A DNA stretch of 64,000 bases, taken from the NCBI GenBank assembly GCA_963702445.1, contig CAVPCZ010000018.1:1-64000 (forward strand), written 5' to 3'. This document shows positions 55,964-64,000 of this stretch, one piece after another (within the stretch, counting starts at the first letter, position 1; every line of letters begins with the position of its first letter). A program made the translations under genes and the position numbers. The notes under the pieces were generated by a model. That model saw nothing but the letters and a program-made list of their open reading frames with translations. It made no database searches and was not told where the DNA came from. This DNA is from CAVPCZ01 sp963702445. GTDB taxonomy: Bacteria; Bacteroidota; Ignavibacteria; UBA10030; UBA6906.

Positions 55964-57139
55964 TCAGCGCGCTGTCACGCGGATCATTTTCCCCGGACGC
56001 TGCCGCGGGTAGGTTTTGTCATCATGGCAGGCGTTGCAGGCGGGGGGAACGGAGAAATCCATCCCGGCGTGGCATGATTCGCAATCCAGGGTGCCGTGGG
56101 CTTCGTCCAGTTTCAATCCGGTGATTTCATGTTTGAAGGCATCCGGCGTCCACCCCTTGTGGCAGGTCCTGCAGGCCGTATCCACCTTGGTGAATCGTGT
56201 CTTCTGGCCATGGCATTTCTGGCAGGAGAGGGCTTTGTGGAACCGGTTCAGCGGCCAGCCCGCGCGGCGCGCATGATCGAAGGCCTGCTGGGGTTCGCTC
56301 GCATGGCAGTCCTCGCACTTGTCGCCTGCATGACAGGAAAAACAGGGTGCATGGCGGGATTCCACGGAACGTTTGGCCGGCACGCCCGGTTCAGCGGTTT
56401 GCAGGGCGTTCTGCTGCGGCTTCTTCTCGTGGCACCGGACACAGGTTTCCTGCCGGTGGCAGTCGGTGCATGCGAGGTCGAAGCGTTGAGCGTGATCATC
56501 GTGGAAGAAGCTCACGAATGTGCCTTTGTGGTGGGGTGTTTCATAGAGCACACGTTTCGGGAGGGGAAGCTCCGGATGGGATTTCCCCTTGAGTCTGGCT
56601 TCGCGCAGGGCTTCCTCGGAGCTCTGGTCCGGACCCCTTTTCAGATGACAGCTGGTGCACTCCGTTCCCTTGCTCCACTGTCGATGGCACCCCATGCACT
56701 GGCGGTGGTACGCCCCTTTCAGATCCGGCATGCTGATGTCCGCCCGTGCCCGCTGGGCGGGATGGCATTCCCTGCAGGAGAGAATGGTCATGGAGGTGCT
56801 GTTGTAGTGATGGCACCCATAGCAGCCGCCGGACATTTTGGACATATCCGCATGCAGCCGGTGTGAGAAGATCACCGGTCCGTATTCTTTGGAGACCTTC
56901 CCCATGATCAGCACTTCGGGGCCCGGGTTCGTCGGATGGAAGCCGGGGAGGGCGGTCGCCCGCGGACATGAGGAGAGGCAGGGGTTGGTCTTTGTCGGTG
57001 CGGAGCATTCGTGGCAAGTCTGGCAGGCGACGCTGGCCCGTGCCGGGGGGGCATGTTTGTCCCACTTCGAACCCTGTGCGAACCCCGCCGTGTTGCACAG
57101 CATGAGGATCAGCACCAGGCATATCATCTGTCTGTTCAT
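55964..57139 (-). CDS. 13-haem periplasmic cytochrome c, 391 aa
   Basis: Signal peptide MNRQMICLVLILMLCNTAGF. The mature protein carries thirteen CxxCH haem sites: CQTCH, CYGCH, CRECH, CMGCH, CTSCH, CTDCH, CVRCH, CFSCH, CEDCH, CQKCH, CRTCH, CESCH and CNACH. Many extra histidines could be distal ligands (HADMSKMS, SFFHDDHAQRF). Multihaem cytochromes of this size act as electron conduits with NrfD-type membrane proteins (HmcA-like). Its start overlaps the NrfD gene by four bases (ATGA), so the two are made together. Confidence 0.9.
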   Translation of the reverse strand: MNRQMICLVLILMLCNTAGFAQGSKWDKHAPPARASVACQTCHECSAPTKTNPCLSSCPRATALPGFHPTNPGPEVLIMGKVSKEYGPVIFSHRLHADMSKMSGGCYGCHHYNSTSMTILSCRECHPAQRARADISMPDLKGAYHRQCMGCHRQWSKGTECTSCHLKRGPDQSSEEALREARLKGKSHPELPLPKRVLYETPHHKGTFVSFFHDDHAQRFDLACTDCHRQETCVRCHEKKPQQNALQTAEPGVPAKRSVESRHAPCFSCHAGDKCEDCHASEPQQAFDHARRAGWPLNRFHKALSCQKCHGQKTRFTKVDTACRTCHKGWTPDAFKHEITGLKLDEAHGTLDCESCHAGMDFSVPPACNACHDDKTYPRQRPGKMIRVTAR

Positions 57140-58380
57140 GATTTCCCCCCGCGGATGGCATACTTGGTTCTGGCTGCCGGGCGGTTTTCCGGGAGGCTGA
57201 TGATCGGGAAGATCATGACATACGCCCTGTAGAAGAGGATGAGGAGGGAGGCGAATCCCACAGTCACGGAAATCTCCCCTATGGAAGGGAAATAGGACCC
57301 GAAGGAATAGGGGGGAGTATACGCCACGACGAAATTGTTGATGCGGTTCAGCAGCACGCCGAGGATGACCAGCGTCGATGCGGTAAAGATCAGTGCCGGG
57401 GACTTCAGCACGGCGCGGGAAAGGAACATCCGCAGCGGCACGATCACGCCGAGGACAACCTCGACGGTCCACATGACGCTGGCGGTGTTTGGCTCCATAA
57501 GGTAGACGAAGGTTTCCCGGATGAACATGTCGCCCAGTTTGAAGGCAAGGTAGATTCCCAGAATCGGTGCCACGATGCCGCCGAGGCGCGAGAGAACGTC
57601 CATTTCCGCTTTCAAACCGAACGAGCGTGATGCAAGCAACGACTCAAAGATCACCATGGGGAATCCCACGGCGATGGCAGACAGGAGGAACAGCAGCGGA
57701 AGCACGGGGGTTTGCCAGAGGGGGTGCATCTTGGAGCCGGCAATGACCATGAGCGTTCCGAGGGACGACTGGTGGAGCGTTGAGAGCACGACGCCGGCGA
57801 TGATGAAGATGAACATCGTTCTTGCCAGCCCGCGGTCCAGAGCCCTCAGGAGGAGATCGAGCGGCCGGTTAAGTCCCTTCAGCATGCCGGGGAGGTTCAC
57901 GCGTCCGATGAATCGTTCGGTGACCAGCGGCAGGAATTCGATGTACAGGACGGTCATGTAGATCATCACGCAGATACCGACTTCGAACAGGGCGGAGGAT
58001 CCGTTCCACATGATGAGCGGGTGCCAGATGTAGTACCAGCGGCCGATATCGATGAACACCGCGGTGGCGACGAAGGTGTATCCCAGCATGGCGGTGAGGA
58101 GTGCAGGCCGGAGAACAACGTGGTACTCTTCCCGGTGCATCACATGACCGAGCGCCGCGGTGGTGAATCCGCCCGCGGCGAGCGCCACGCCTGCGGCCAC
58201 ATCAACGGCGATCCAGAGGCCCCACGGATACTGGTCGTTGAGATTTGTCACCGCGCCGATGCCGAAAAAGAAACGCCCGGCAAGGAACACGATCCCGTTG
58301 AGTGCGAGCAGGGTGAGGACAATCACGCCCGGCGTGAAGAACCTGGCTTTGATGGGTGTCGGTGTCTCGTGCATGGACAT
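57136..58380 (-). CDS. NrfD/HmcC/HybB-type membrane quinol-site subunit, 414 aa
   Basis: Ten-span integral membrane protein of the NrfD/PsrC family, which exchanges electrons with the quinone pool. Spans are evident (TPGVIVLTLLALNGIVFLAG; ATAVFIDIGRWYYIWHPLIM; TMFIFIIAGVVLSTLHQSSL). The conserved SSLGTLMVIAG...HPLWQTP segment of HybB/HmcC proteins is present. Sits between the Fe-S protein and the multihaem cytochrome, the normal order of Hmc-type transmembrane complexes. Complete. Confidence 0.9.
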   Translation of the reverse strand: MSMHETPTPIKARFFTPGVIVLTLLALNGIVFLAGRFFFGIGAVTNLNDQYPWGLWIAVDVAAGVALAAGGFTTAALGHVMHREEYHVVLRPALLTAMLGYTFVATAVFIDIGRWYYIWHPLIMWNGSSALFEVGICVMIYMTVLYIEFLPLVTERFIGRVNLPGMLKGLNRPLDLLLRALDRGLARTMFIFIIAGVVLSTLHQSSLGTLMVIAGSKMHPLWQTPVLPLLFLLSAIAVGFPMVIFESLLASRSFGLKAEMDVLSRLGGIVAPILGIYLAFKLGDMFIRETFVYLMEPNTASVMWTVEVVLGVIVPLRMFLSRAVLKSPALIFTASTLVILGVLLNRINNFVVAYTPPYSFGSYFPSIGEISVTVGFASLLILFYRAYVMIFPIISLPENRPAARTKYAIRGGKS

Positions 58381-58392
58381 GAAAACGATCTC

Positions 58393-59283
58393 CTAGAGGC
58401 CTTCTTCTTTGCGTGTTTTGGTCATCCACATCATTGCGCCGAGGATGGCGTACAGAGCCACCGGGGGCATGAAGTAGGCGAAGATTCCGTGTTGAATTGC
58501 TTCCGACACGCCGGGGGCGGGGCTGGCGCCGAATGTCGGGAACTGCAGCTCGCTGAAATCCCTGCCGGCGAGATACATCCAGGCTGTTCCGCCCACTTCG
58601 TGTTCGCCGTAGATGTGTGGCACATAGCGATCGGGGTAGGTGGCCAGACGCTGGCGTGCGATGCGGATGACTTCGTTCCGTGTCCCGTACGTCAGGGCCT
58701 CCACGGGACAGATCTCCACGCAGGCCGGGAGCTTGTTCTCCCGTGTGCGGGCGAAGCAGAAATCGCATTTCCGTATTTCCGGCTGGATGGCTTTCCGGTA
58801 CTCAAACGCGGGTACCTGGAACGGGCAGGCCGCCATGCAGTACCGGCAGCCGATACATTTGTCCGTGTCCCAGATGACCGATCCGTTCTCCTCTTTCGAA
58901 AACGCGCCCACGATGCAGGCCGATACGCACGCGGGGTGGTCACAGTGCATGCACTGGACCTTCACATCGATGGGCAGGTCCGGTGTCTGGGGATTCGGAT
59001 ACTCATTGACGACCGTGAGGGCGTTCTCATTCGGGCGCCGCATTTCCTTGAAAACCGTGCGGTCCTCATACGTTGCGAGCGGAGGAGTCGGGAGATCGTG
59101 GGCCGACCTGCAGGCCCATTCGCAGTTCCTGCACCCCACGCAAACCGTGGTGTCCACAAGTACTCCCATCCGGTCCGGCGACAGGATGTTCTTGGGTGCC
59201 GATGATGCAGTGCTGATTCCGGCCGCAGCGGTACCGGCGATTGCGGCCGTCTTGAGAAACGTCCGCCGATTCTGTGCTTTCAT
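58393..59283 (-). CDS. Tat-exported ferredoxin-type 4x[4Fe-4S] protein (HmcB/HybA-like), 296 aa
   Basis: Electron-transfer subunit. Twin-arginine signal NRRTFLKTAAIAGTAAAG. Four cluster motifs: CVGCRNCEWAC, CMHCDHPACVSAC, CIGCRYCMAACPF and CDFC...CVEICP. A C-terminal membrane anchor (YFMPPVALYAILGAMMWM) is typical of HybA/HmcB rather than NrfC. First gene of the leftward operon, starting 249 bases from the divergent kinase gene. It would pass electrons between the 13-haem cytochrome and the NrfD subunit. Confidence 0.92.
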   Translation of the reverse strand: MKAQNRRTFLKTAAIAGTAAAGISTASSAPKNILSPDRMGVLVDTTVCVGCRNCEWACRSAHDLPTPPLATYEDRTVFKEMRRPNENALTVVNEYPNPQTPDLPIDVKVQCMHCDHPACVSACIVGAFSKEENGSVIWDTDKCIGCRYCMAACPFQVPAFEYRKAIQPEIRKCDFCFARTRENKLPACVEICPVEALTYGTRNEVIRIARQRLATYPDRYVPHIYGEHEVGGTAWMYLAGRDFSELQFPTFGASPAPGVSEAIQHGIFAYFMPPVALYAILGAMMWMTKTRKEEGL

Positions 59284-59410
59284 GGGGATTCCTTGGAGGG
59301 TTTTCAGAACACAGGGGGTAAAGTCTCAAGAATTGCGCCACAAACAGGCATACGATTCCCGCCTGAATCGCAGAAATTCAAGCGAAAATCCGTCCATTTC
59401 GGCCGGTTCT

Positions 59411-59456
59411 TTCCCAAAAAGTGGAAAAAGGATCGACCCATTCCCACAAGTAGGAA
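59411..59456. promoter_or_regulatory. Tandem TTCCCA-type dyad boxes in the divergent promoter region
   Basis: Two 16-base boxes, TTCCCAAAAAGTGGAA (59411-59426) and TTCCCACAAGTAGGAA (59441-59456), match at 12 of 16 bases. Each is a TTCC-N8-GGAA dyad (the arms extend one or two bases further each way). Their starts are exactly 30 bases apart. They lie between the Fe-S operon and the second sensor kinase, as expected for binding sites of the NtrC-type regulator encoded next door. Confidence 0.5.
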
Positions 59457-59531
59457 TGCCCACCCCCCTGCAACACGCATTTCATCATAATGCGGTGGCA
59501 TGATTTGTGAAGTTTTCCGCCTAACCCCTTC

Positions 59532-61202
59532 ATGCCCATGCCCCGGTCGATGCACATCCGCCAGACGATGGCCTTCAGACTCTTCCTCCTCATCGCAGGA
59601 GTGCAGACCGTCATTCTCGCGGCGCTCGCGATCGCCACGATCACCGTCCACCAGTCGGATCTCCGGGATCACGTGCAGACCAGTGCTCTGCGGATCAGCG
59701 ATCTCATGATTCGCTCAACGCAGCACAGCATGCTTCAGAACGACAAAGGTGAGGTTCAGGAGATCATTACCGCGGTCGGCCAGGAGCCCGGCATCTCCGG
59801 TGTACGCGTATTCAACAAGCGGGGCGATGTCGTGTTCGCTACGGTGGTCCCCGGGGGCAGGGAACGGCGGCGCCTGCAGGACGAGCCCTGCGCGCTCTGC
59901 CATGCCGCCGGCGGTACGCTCAGCGCGGAGGGACTTCAAGGCCGTGTCTCGCGGACATTCGCTGACGGCAACGGTGCACGGGTGCTTGCGCTCTTCACCC
60001 CCATACCCAATGCTCCCGCGTGCGCGGAGGCCGATTGCCATGCGCACTCGGCACAGGAACGGGTGCTGGGCGTGATGGAAGTGCGGATGTCCCTGGAGAA
60101 CACCGACAGAAGTCTGGCGGAAGGGAGGGATCAGTTGATCGCCCTCTCCATTGGTGCCGTGTTTCTCGTCGCGCTTGTTTCCGGCGGGTTCATCTGGTGG
60201 TTCGTGCGCCGCCCGGTCCGTGCGTTGATGGACGGGATGGAACAGGCCTCCGCGGGGAGCCTGGATCTCCGGCTGGATGTCCGCAGTACCGACGAGATCG
60301 GTCAGCTCGCCCGGACATTCAACCGCATGATGGAGGATCTCACCCGGGCGCAGAAGGAAAACCGGGAATGGTCGACGACTCTCGAGGCGAAGATCCGGGA
60401 AAAAACGGATGACCTGGAGCAGGCACACCGGCAGATGGTGAACATCGAAAAGATGGCGTCACTGGGGAACCTTGCTGCGAGTGTTGCCCACGAACTGAAC
60501 AATCCCCTGGAAGGCATACTCACCTTCGCGAAGCTGTCCGTCAAGCGCATCCAGAAACTCGGCCTGCCGGCTGAAGAGCAGGAGTCGGTGTGCAACGACC
60601 TGCAGCTGGTAGCCGAAGAGGCGCAACGGTGCGGGTCCATCGTGCAGAACCTCCTGGTTTTTTCCCGGCAGCGTCCCGCTTCCTTTGAGACGACCCGGCT
60701 TGCGCACATTCTCGAACGGTGCCGGCTGCTGGTGCATCATTACTCCCGGACGCATCAGGTGGAGCTGAACGTGGACTGCGCCGCGGATCCCGCGGTGGAA
60801 TGCGACCCCGGACAGATCCAGCAGGTGCTCATTGCGCTGATGGTGAACGCGATCGAAGCCATGTCGTCCCCGCCGGCTTCCGCGCCGGGGGGGCGGCTGG
60901 AAATCCGGTCCGACACTGCGGGAGATCCCGGAAGTGTGAGAATCCGCCTGAGCGATACCGGTGTCGGGATGACACCGGAAGTGAAGAGCCACATTTTCGA
61001 ACCGTTCTACACAACGAAGAGTGACGGGAAGGGCGTGGGACTCGGCCTGGCGATCGCCTACGGGATCATTGAGCGTCATCATGGGCGGATCGAAGTCGAG
61101 ACTGCGTCCGGTCGTGGGAGCGTGTTCACCCTGGTTCTTCCCCTCCGGCAGCCGTTCTCTCCTTCTCCGCCGGCCCCCTCTCTCAAAGGGAATCGATCAT
61201 GA
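59532..61202 (+). CDS. Haem-c sensor histidine kinase, 556 aa
   Basis: Second sensor kinase of the cluster. TM1 (FRLFLLIAGVQTVILAALAI), a periplasmic domain with CALCH (120-124) and CAEADCH (164-170), TM2 (LIALSIGAVFLVALVSGGFI WWF), HAMP, coiled coil, HisKA (SLGNLAASVAHELNNPLEGI) and HATPase (LMVNAIEAM, LSDTGVGM, GVGLGLAIAYGIIERH). The haem motifs have the same 44-residue spacing as in the kinase at 54-56 kb, so the sensors are paralogues. No zinc-ribbon insert in this copy. ATGA overlap with the next regulator gene: a cognate pair. Confidence 0.9.
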   Translation: MPMPRSMHIRQTMAFRLFLLIAGVQTVILAALAIATITVHQSDLRDHVQTSALRISDLMIRSTQHSMLQNDKGEVQEIITAVGQEPGISGVRVFNKRGDVVFATVVPGGRERRRLQDEPCALCHAAGGTLSAEGLQGRVSRTFADGNGARVLALFTPIPNAPACAEADCHAHSAQERVLGVMEVRMSLENTDRSLAEGRDQLIALSIGAVFLVALVSGGFIWWFVRRPVRALMDGMEQASAGSLDLRLDVRSTDEIGQLARTFNRMMEDLTRAQKENREWSTTLEAKIREKTDDLEQAHRQMVNIEKMASLGNLAASVAHELNNPLEGILTFAKLSVKRIQKLGLPAEEQESVCNDLQLVAEEAQRCGSIVQNLLVFSRQRPASFETTRLAHILERCRLLVHHYSRTHQVELNVDCAADPAVECDPGQIQQVLIALMVNAIEAMSSPPASAPGGRLEIRSDTAGDPGSVRIRLSDTGVGMTPEVKSHIFEPFYTTKSDGKGVGLGLAIAYGIIERHHGRIEVETASGRGSVFTLVLPLRQPFSPSPPAPSLKGNRS

Positions 61203-62545
61203 AGAAGAGTGACCTGAAGATCCTTGTCGTTGATGATGAATTGATCGTACGCGATTCGCTCACCAAGTGGTTCCGGGAGGATGGATTCCGTGTGGAGAGC
61301 GCGGGGGATGCGCAGGCGGCGCTGAAGAAACTGCGGGACGGTTCCTGGAATCTGATCCTGGCGGACATCCGGATGCCCGGGATGGACGGACTGGAGCTGA
61401 TGCAGCGGGCGAAAGCCATCCACCCCGGTATTGTGGTCATCATTATCACGGCCTATGCCACCGTGGACACCGCGGTGCGGGCGCTCAAGCAGGGCGCCTA
61501 CGACTACGTCACCAAGCCGATCGATCCGGACTATCTGAACCATATCGTTATCAACGCCCTCGAACAGCAGCTCCTGATGCAGGAGAACCAGCTTCTGCGC
61601 AACGCCGTGAGCGAGCTCACCGCGGGGGATGAGATTGTCGGGGATTCACCGGAGATGCACAGGGTGATCGAGCTTATCACCGTTGTGGCGCCGACGGATA
61701 CCAACGTGCTGGTGAAGGGGGAGGTCGGGACGGGCAAGGAGCTGGTGGCGCGGGCAATCCATCAGCGCAGCACGCGGCGTTTCCTGCCGCTGGTCACGGT
61801 CAACTGCGGCGCCCTGTCGGAAACAAGGCTGCTGGAAGAACTCTTCGGCAATCAGACCGGGGCGTTGCAGGGCGTACCGGCGGCACAACAGGGGAAGATC
61901 GGGCAGGCGGACGGCGGTACGCTTTTTCTTGATGAGGTGGGCTGCCTTGATGCCACGGCGCAGGGAGAATTGCTGCGTGTCCTGGAAGCCCGCCAGCAGG
62001 GGCGGCCGGGCGGGGAGGAGGCGCCTCCGGCAAATTTCAGGCTCATCTGTGCTTCGAAGGACGACCTGGAGAAAGCCGTCCGGGAAAAACGGTTCCGCGA
62101 CGATCTGTTTTTCCGCCTCACCGTATTTGACATCGACCTTCCGCCTCTCCGGGCGCGCCGCGGGGATATCGCCAAACTGGCTCATTTCTTTCTTGACAAA
62201 TACGCCCGGGCGATGAACAGGAAGATTCATGGATTCTCCCCCGAGGCCATGCTTGCCCTGAAGGCGTATGACTGGCCGGGCAACGTGCGTGAACTCGAGA
62301 ATGTTGTCGAACGGGCCCTGGTCACCGCGCCGGGCCCGGTGATAGGCATCGAACACCTGATTCTCCACACCTCCCTGGTGTCGCCCACAGCAGGGCAGCG
62401 CCTCGAAGACATCGAACGCCGCCACATCGAACAGGTCCTCCGTGAAACAGGCTGGAATGTGAGCAGGAGCGCCGCCATCCTTGACATTGACCGTGTGACC
62501 CTGTATCACAAGATCGAGAAATTCGGCCTTAAGCGGCAGGGATGA
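61199..62545 (+). CDS. NtrC-family response regulator with degenerate GAFTGA loop, 448 aa
   Basis: REC domain (LKILVVDDELIVRDS, phospho-acceptor in ILADIRMPGMDG, TAYATV, TKPID), AAA+ domain (Walker A VKGEVGTGKELVA, Walker B GGTLFLDEVG, arginine finger region RFRDDLFFRL) and a Fis-type helix-turn-helix (GWNVSRSAAILDIDRVTLYH KI). The sigma54-contacting loop, normally GAFTGA, reads GALQGV (in FGNQTGALQGVPAAQQGK), so classical sigma54 activation is unlikely. It may act on sigma70 promoters instead, as HupR- or TyrR-type proteins do. Coupled to the preceding kinase. Confidence 0.9.
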   Translation: MKKSDLKILVVDDELIVRDSLTKWFREDGFRVESAGDAQAALKKLRDGSWNLILADIRMPGMDGLELMQRAKAIHPGIVVIIITAYATVDTAVRALKQGAYDYVTKPIDPDYLNHIVINALEQQLLMQENQLLRNAVSELTAGDEIVGDSPEMHRVIELITVVAPTDTNVLVKGEVGTGKELVARAIHQRSTRRFLPLVTVNCGALSETRLLEELFGNQTGALQGVPAAQQGKIGQADGGTLFLDEVGCLDATAQGELLRVLEARQQGRPGGEEAPPANFRLICASKDDLEKAVREKRFRDDLFFRLTVFDIDLPPLRARRGDIAKLAHFFLDKYARAMNRKIHGFSPEAMLALKAYDWPGNVRELENVVERALVTAPGPVIGIEHLILHTSLVSPTAGQRLEDIERRHIEQVLRETGWNVSRSAAILDIDRVTLYHKIEKFGLKRQG

Positions 62546-62627
62546 ACGGTTTCCCTTCGTTGACTTTCAGCGTTGCTTTCAGTACGTTTTCTCATTCTCT
62601 TTTCTCTGTGCTCTTTGCGAGGGGAAC

Positions 62628-64000
62628 ATGTCAAAAAGCAGCTACGATGTTATTGTTCTCGGCGGCGGGCCGGGCGGGTACACCGCCGCAATCCGGGCCG
62701 CACAGCTGGGAAAACGCACCGCAATCATTGAACGGGAGCGGCTGGGGGGTATCTGTCTGAACTGGGGTTGTGTGCCCACGAAGGCCCTGCTCCGGAACGC
62801 CGAGATCTTCCGCCTGTTCCAGGCTTCGGAAGAGTGGGGAATCAGCGCCGAGAACATCCGCTTCGATTTCCCGAAGATCATCAAGCGGAGCCGGGGCATC
62901 GCCGACAGGATTTCGAAGGGGGTCGAATACCTGATGAAGAAGAACAAAATCGACTTCATCACGGGATCCGGCCGGCTTCTCTCGGCCGGGGCCGTGGAGG
63001 TCCGGGCCGAAGGCAAACCCACGCACACCCTCAAGGGGGCGCACCTCATCGTTGCCACCGGCGCGCGGCCGCGTTCCGTGCCCGGTGTCACCATCGACCG
63101 CAAACGGATCATCACCAGTTCTGAAGCCATGACGCTTGCCGATCTGCCTGCATCGATGGTGATCATGGGTGCCGGCGCGATCGGCGTGGAGTTCGCCTAT
63201 TTCTTCAATGCCCTGGGCTCGCGCGTCACCCTGGTCGAGATGATGCCCTCCATACTCCCCATCGAAGACCGCGAACTGACGAAGGTGCTTGAAGCGAGCC
63301 TGAAGAAGCAGGGGATACAGATCTTCACGGAAACCCGGGTGGAGAACGCGACGGTGACGGATGCGGGCGTGGTCGTGAACATTCACACGACATCCGGGCC
63401 CCAGGAGTTGAGCGCAAACCTGGCGCTGGCAGCCGTCGGGGTGCAGGGGAACATAGAGAACATCGGACTTGAATCTCTCGGCGTCAAGGTCCAGCGGAAC
63501 CACATCGTTGTCGATAAGTACTACCGGACGTCGGTGGCGGGCGTCTATGCGGTGGGCGATGTGATCGGGCCCCCGTGGCTGGCGCATGTGGCTTCGGCGG
63601 AGGGCGATGTGCTGCGTGGAAGCGATCGCGGGGAAGGACCCGCAGGTCGTGGACTACTCCACGATCCCCGGGTGTACCTACTGCCATCCGCAACTTGCGA
63701 GTGTGGGGTTTACCGAAGAGATGGCGAAGACCGAAGGGTACGACGTGAAGATCGGCCGCTTTCCGTTCCGTCCGCTGGGCAAAGCCATGGCGATCGGGGA
63801 GTCCGAAGGGATGGTGAAGCTGATCTTCGACGCAAAATACGGTGAACTTCTGGGCGCGCACATCCTGGGCGCCGAGGCAACGGAAATGATCGCCGAACTG
63901 GTGCTTGCCAAAAAGCTGGAGGCGACAGGGCCGGATATCTACCGCACCATTCATGCCCACCCGACGCTGAGCGAAGCGGTCATGGAGGCTGCTGCGGCGG
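62628..64000 (+). CDS. lpd: Dihydrolipoamide dehydrogenase, one frameshift, cut by the window end
   Basis: FAD enzyme that reoxidises dihydrolipoyl arms with NAD. VIVLGGGPGGYTAAIRAAQL binds FAD, and GGICLNWGCVPTKALL holds the redox disulfide. MGAGAIGVEFAYFFNALGSR binds NAD, and VAGVYAVGDVIGPPWLAHVA SAEG precedes a frame change near 63605. The reading then continues VEAIAGKDPQVVDY, CTYCHPQLASVGFTEE and ends with the catalytic HAHPTLSEAVMEAA motif at the window edge. No 2-oxoacid dehydrogenase genes adjoin; the lipoyl-type response regulators 10 kb away are the nearest potential partners. Confidence 0.88.

Noticed and set aside
59326..59510. Two sigma54-like sites: minus strand TGGCGC-N5-TTGA (59326-59340) and plus strand TGGCAT-N5-GTGA (59496-59510)
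   Set aside because: Both lack the near-invariant GC at -12 (they have GA), and the local NtrC-type regulator has a degenerate GAFTGA loop, so I do not call them promoters.
1..64000. CRISPR array or prophage
   Set aside because: No regularly spaced repeats with unique spacers and no phage structural genes are seen; the only recombinase is a short remnant.

Overview
The window comes from a GC-rich Gram-negative bacterium of the Bacteroidota/Chlorobi/Ignavibacteria (FCB) group. Three neighbouring genes carry type IX secretion C-terminal sorting domains (the NxPNPFNPST motif followed by a short beta-sandwich), and there are remnants of a TonB-dependent receptor, an OmpA protein, and many c-type cytochromes and redox sensors. 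I cannot name the species. Layout, left to right: 1-14 kb is a patchwork of mostly broken genes: an ABC permease and ATPase, a BtaA-like DUF3419 transferase, a GNAT enzyme, a kinase/DinB chimaeric remnant, a GT87 membrane glycosyltransferase, a sorbosone-dehydrogenase-like lipoprotein, an integrase remnant, a fatty acid desaturase, an OmpA protein, a TonB-receptor tail joined head-on to a truncated nrfA, and a DUF438/DUF1858 pair. 14.0-25.3 kb looks like an island at tRNA-Asp: the intact tRNA is at 25.2 kb and its 3' half is repeated at 14.0 kb. It holds a PadR regulator with a readable operator, a broken membrane protein, an AAA ATPase, T9SS cargo genes, and a group II intron inserted in a stop codon. 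25.4-29 kb holds a SOUL haem-binding protein, pirin, rho and a small tail-anchored protein. 29.2-39.5 kb is one continuous ilvD-ilvB-ilvN-leuA-leuC-leuD-leuB-ilvC operon. It is preceded by a promoter, a leucine-rich 44-codon leader peptide, and two mutually exclusive RNA helices, one of which covers the ilvD ribosome binding site. 39.5-50.6 kb holds rubrerythrin, a cold shock protein, a papain-like hydrolase, a DPP-IV-type peptidase, a sensor kinase, pyrophosphatase and other housekeeping genes. 50.7-64.0 kb is the most unusual region. One operon runs leftward: a Tat-exported 4x[4Fe-4S] protein, an NrfD/HmcC-type quinol-site membrane protein, a 13-haem cytochrome c, a haem-c sensor kinase with a zinc-ribbon insert, and two response regulators fused to GcvH-like lipoyl domains (one also membrane-anchored), followed by gdhA. 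Diverging from it are a second haem-c sensor kinase, an NtrC-type regulator with a degenerate GAFTGA loop, and a dihydrolipoamide dehydrogenase. I infer that a transmembrane electron conduit and a lipoyl-linked two-component redox sensing system belong together here. Frameshifts are dense in the first 25 kb and sparse but present in otherwise perfect core genes further right (leuC, lpd). Some are therefore probably sequence errors, and broken genes should not automatically be read as dead.
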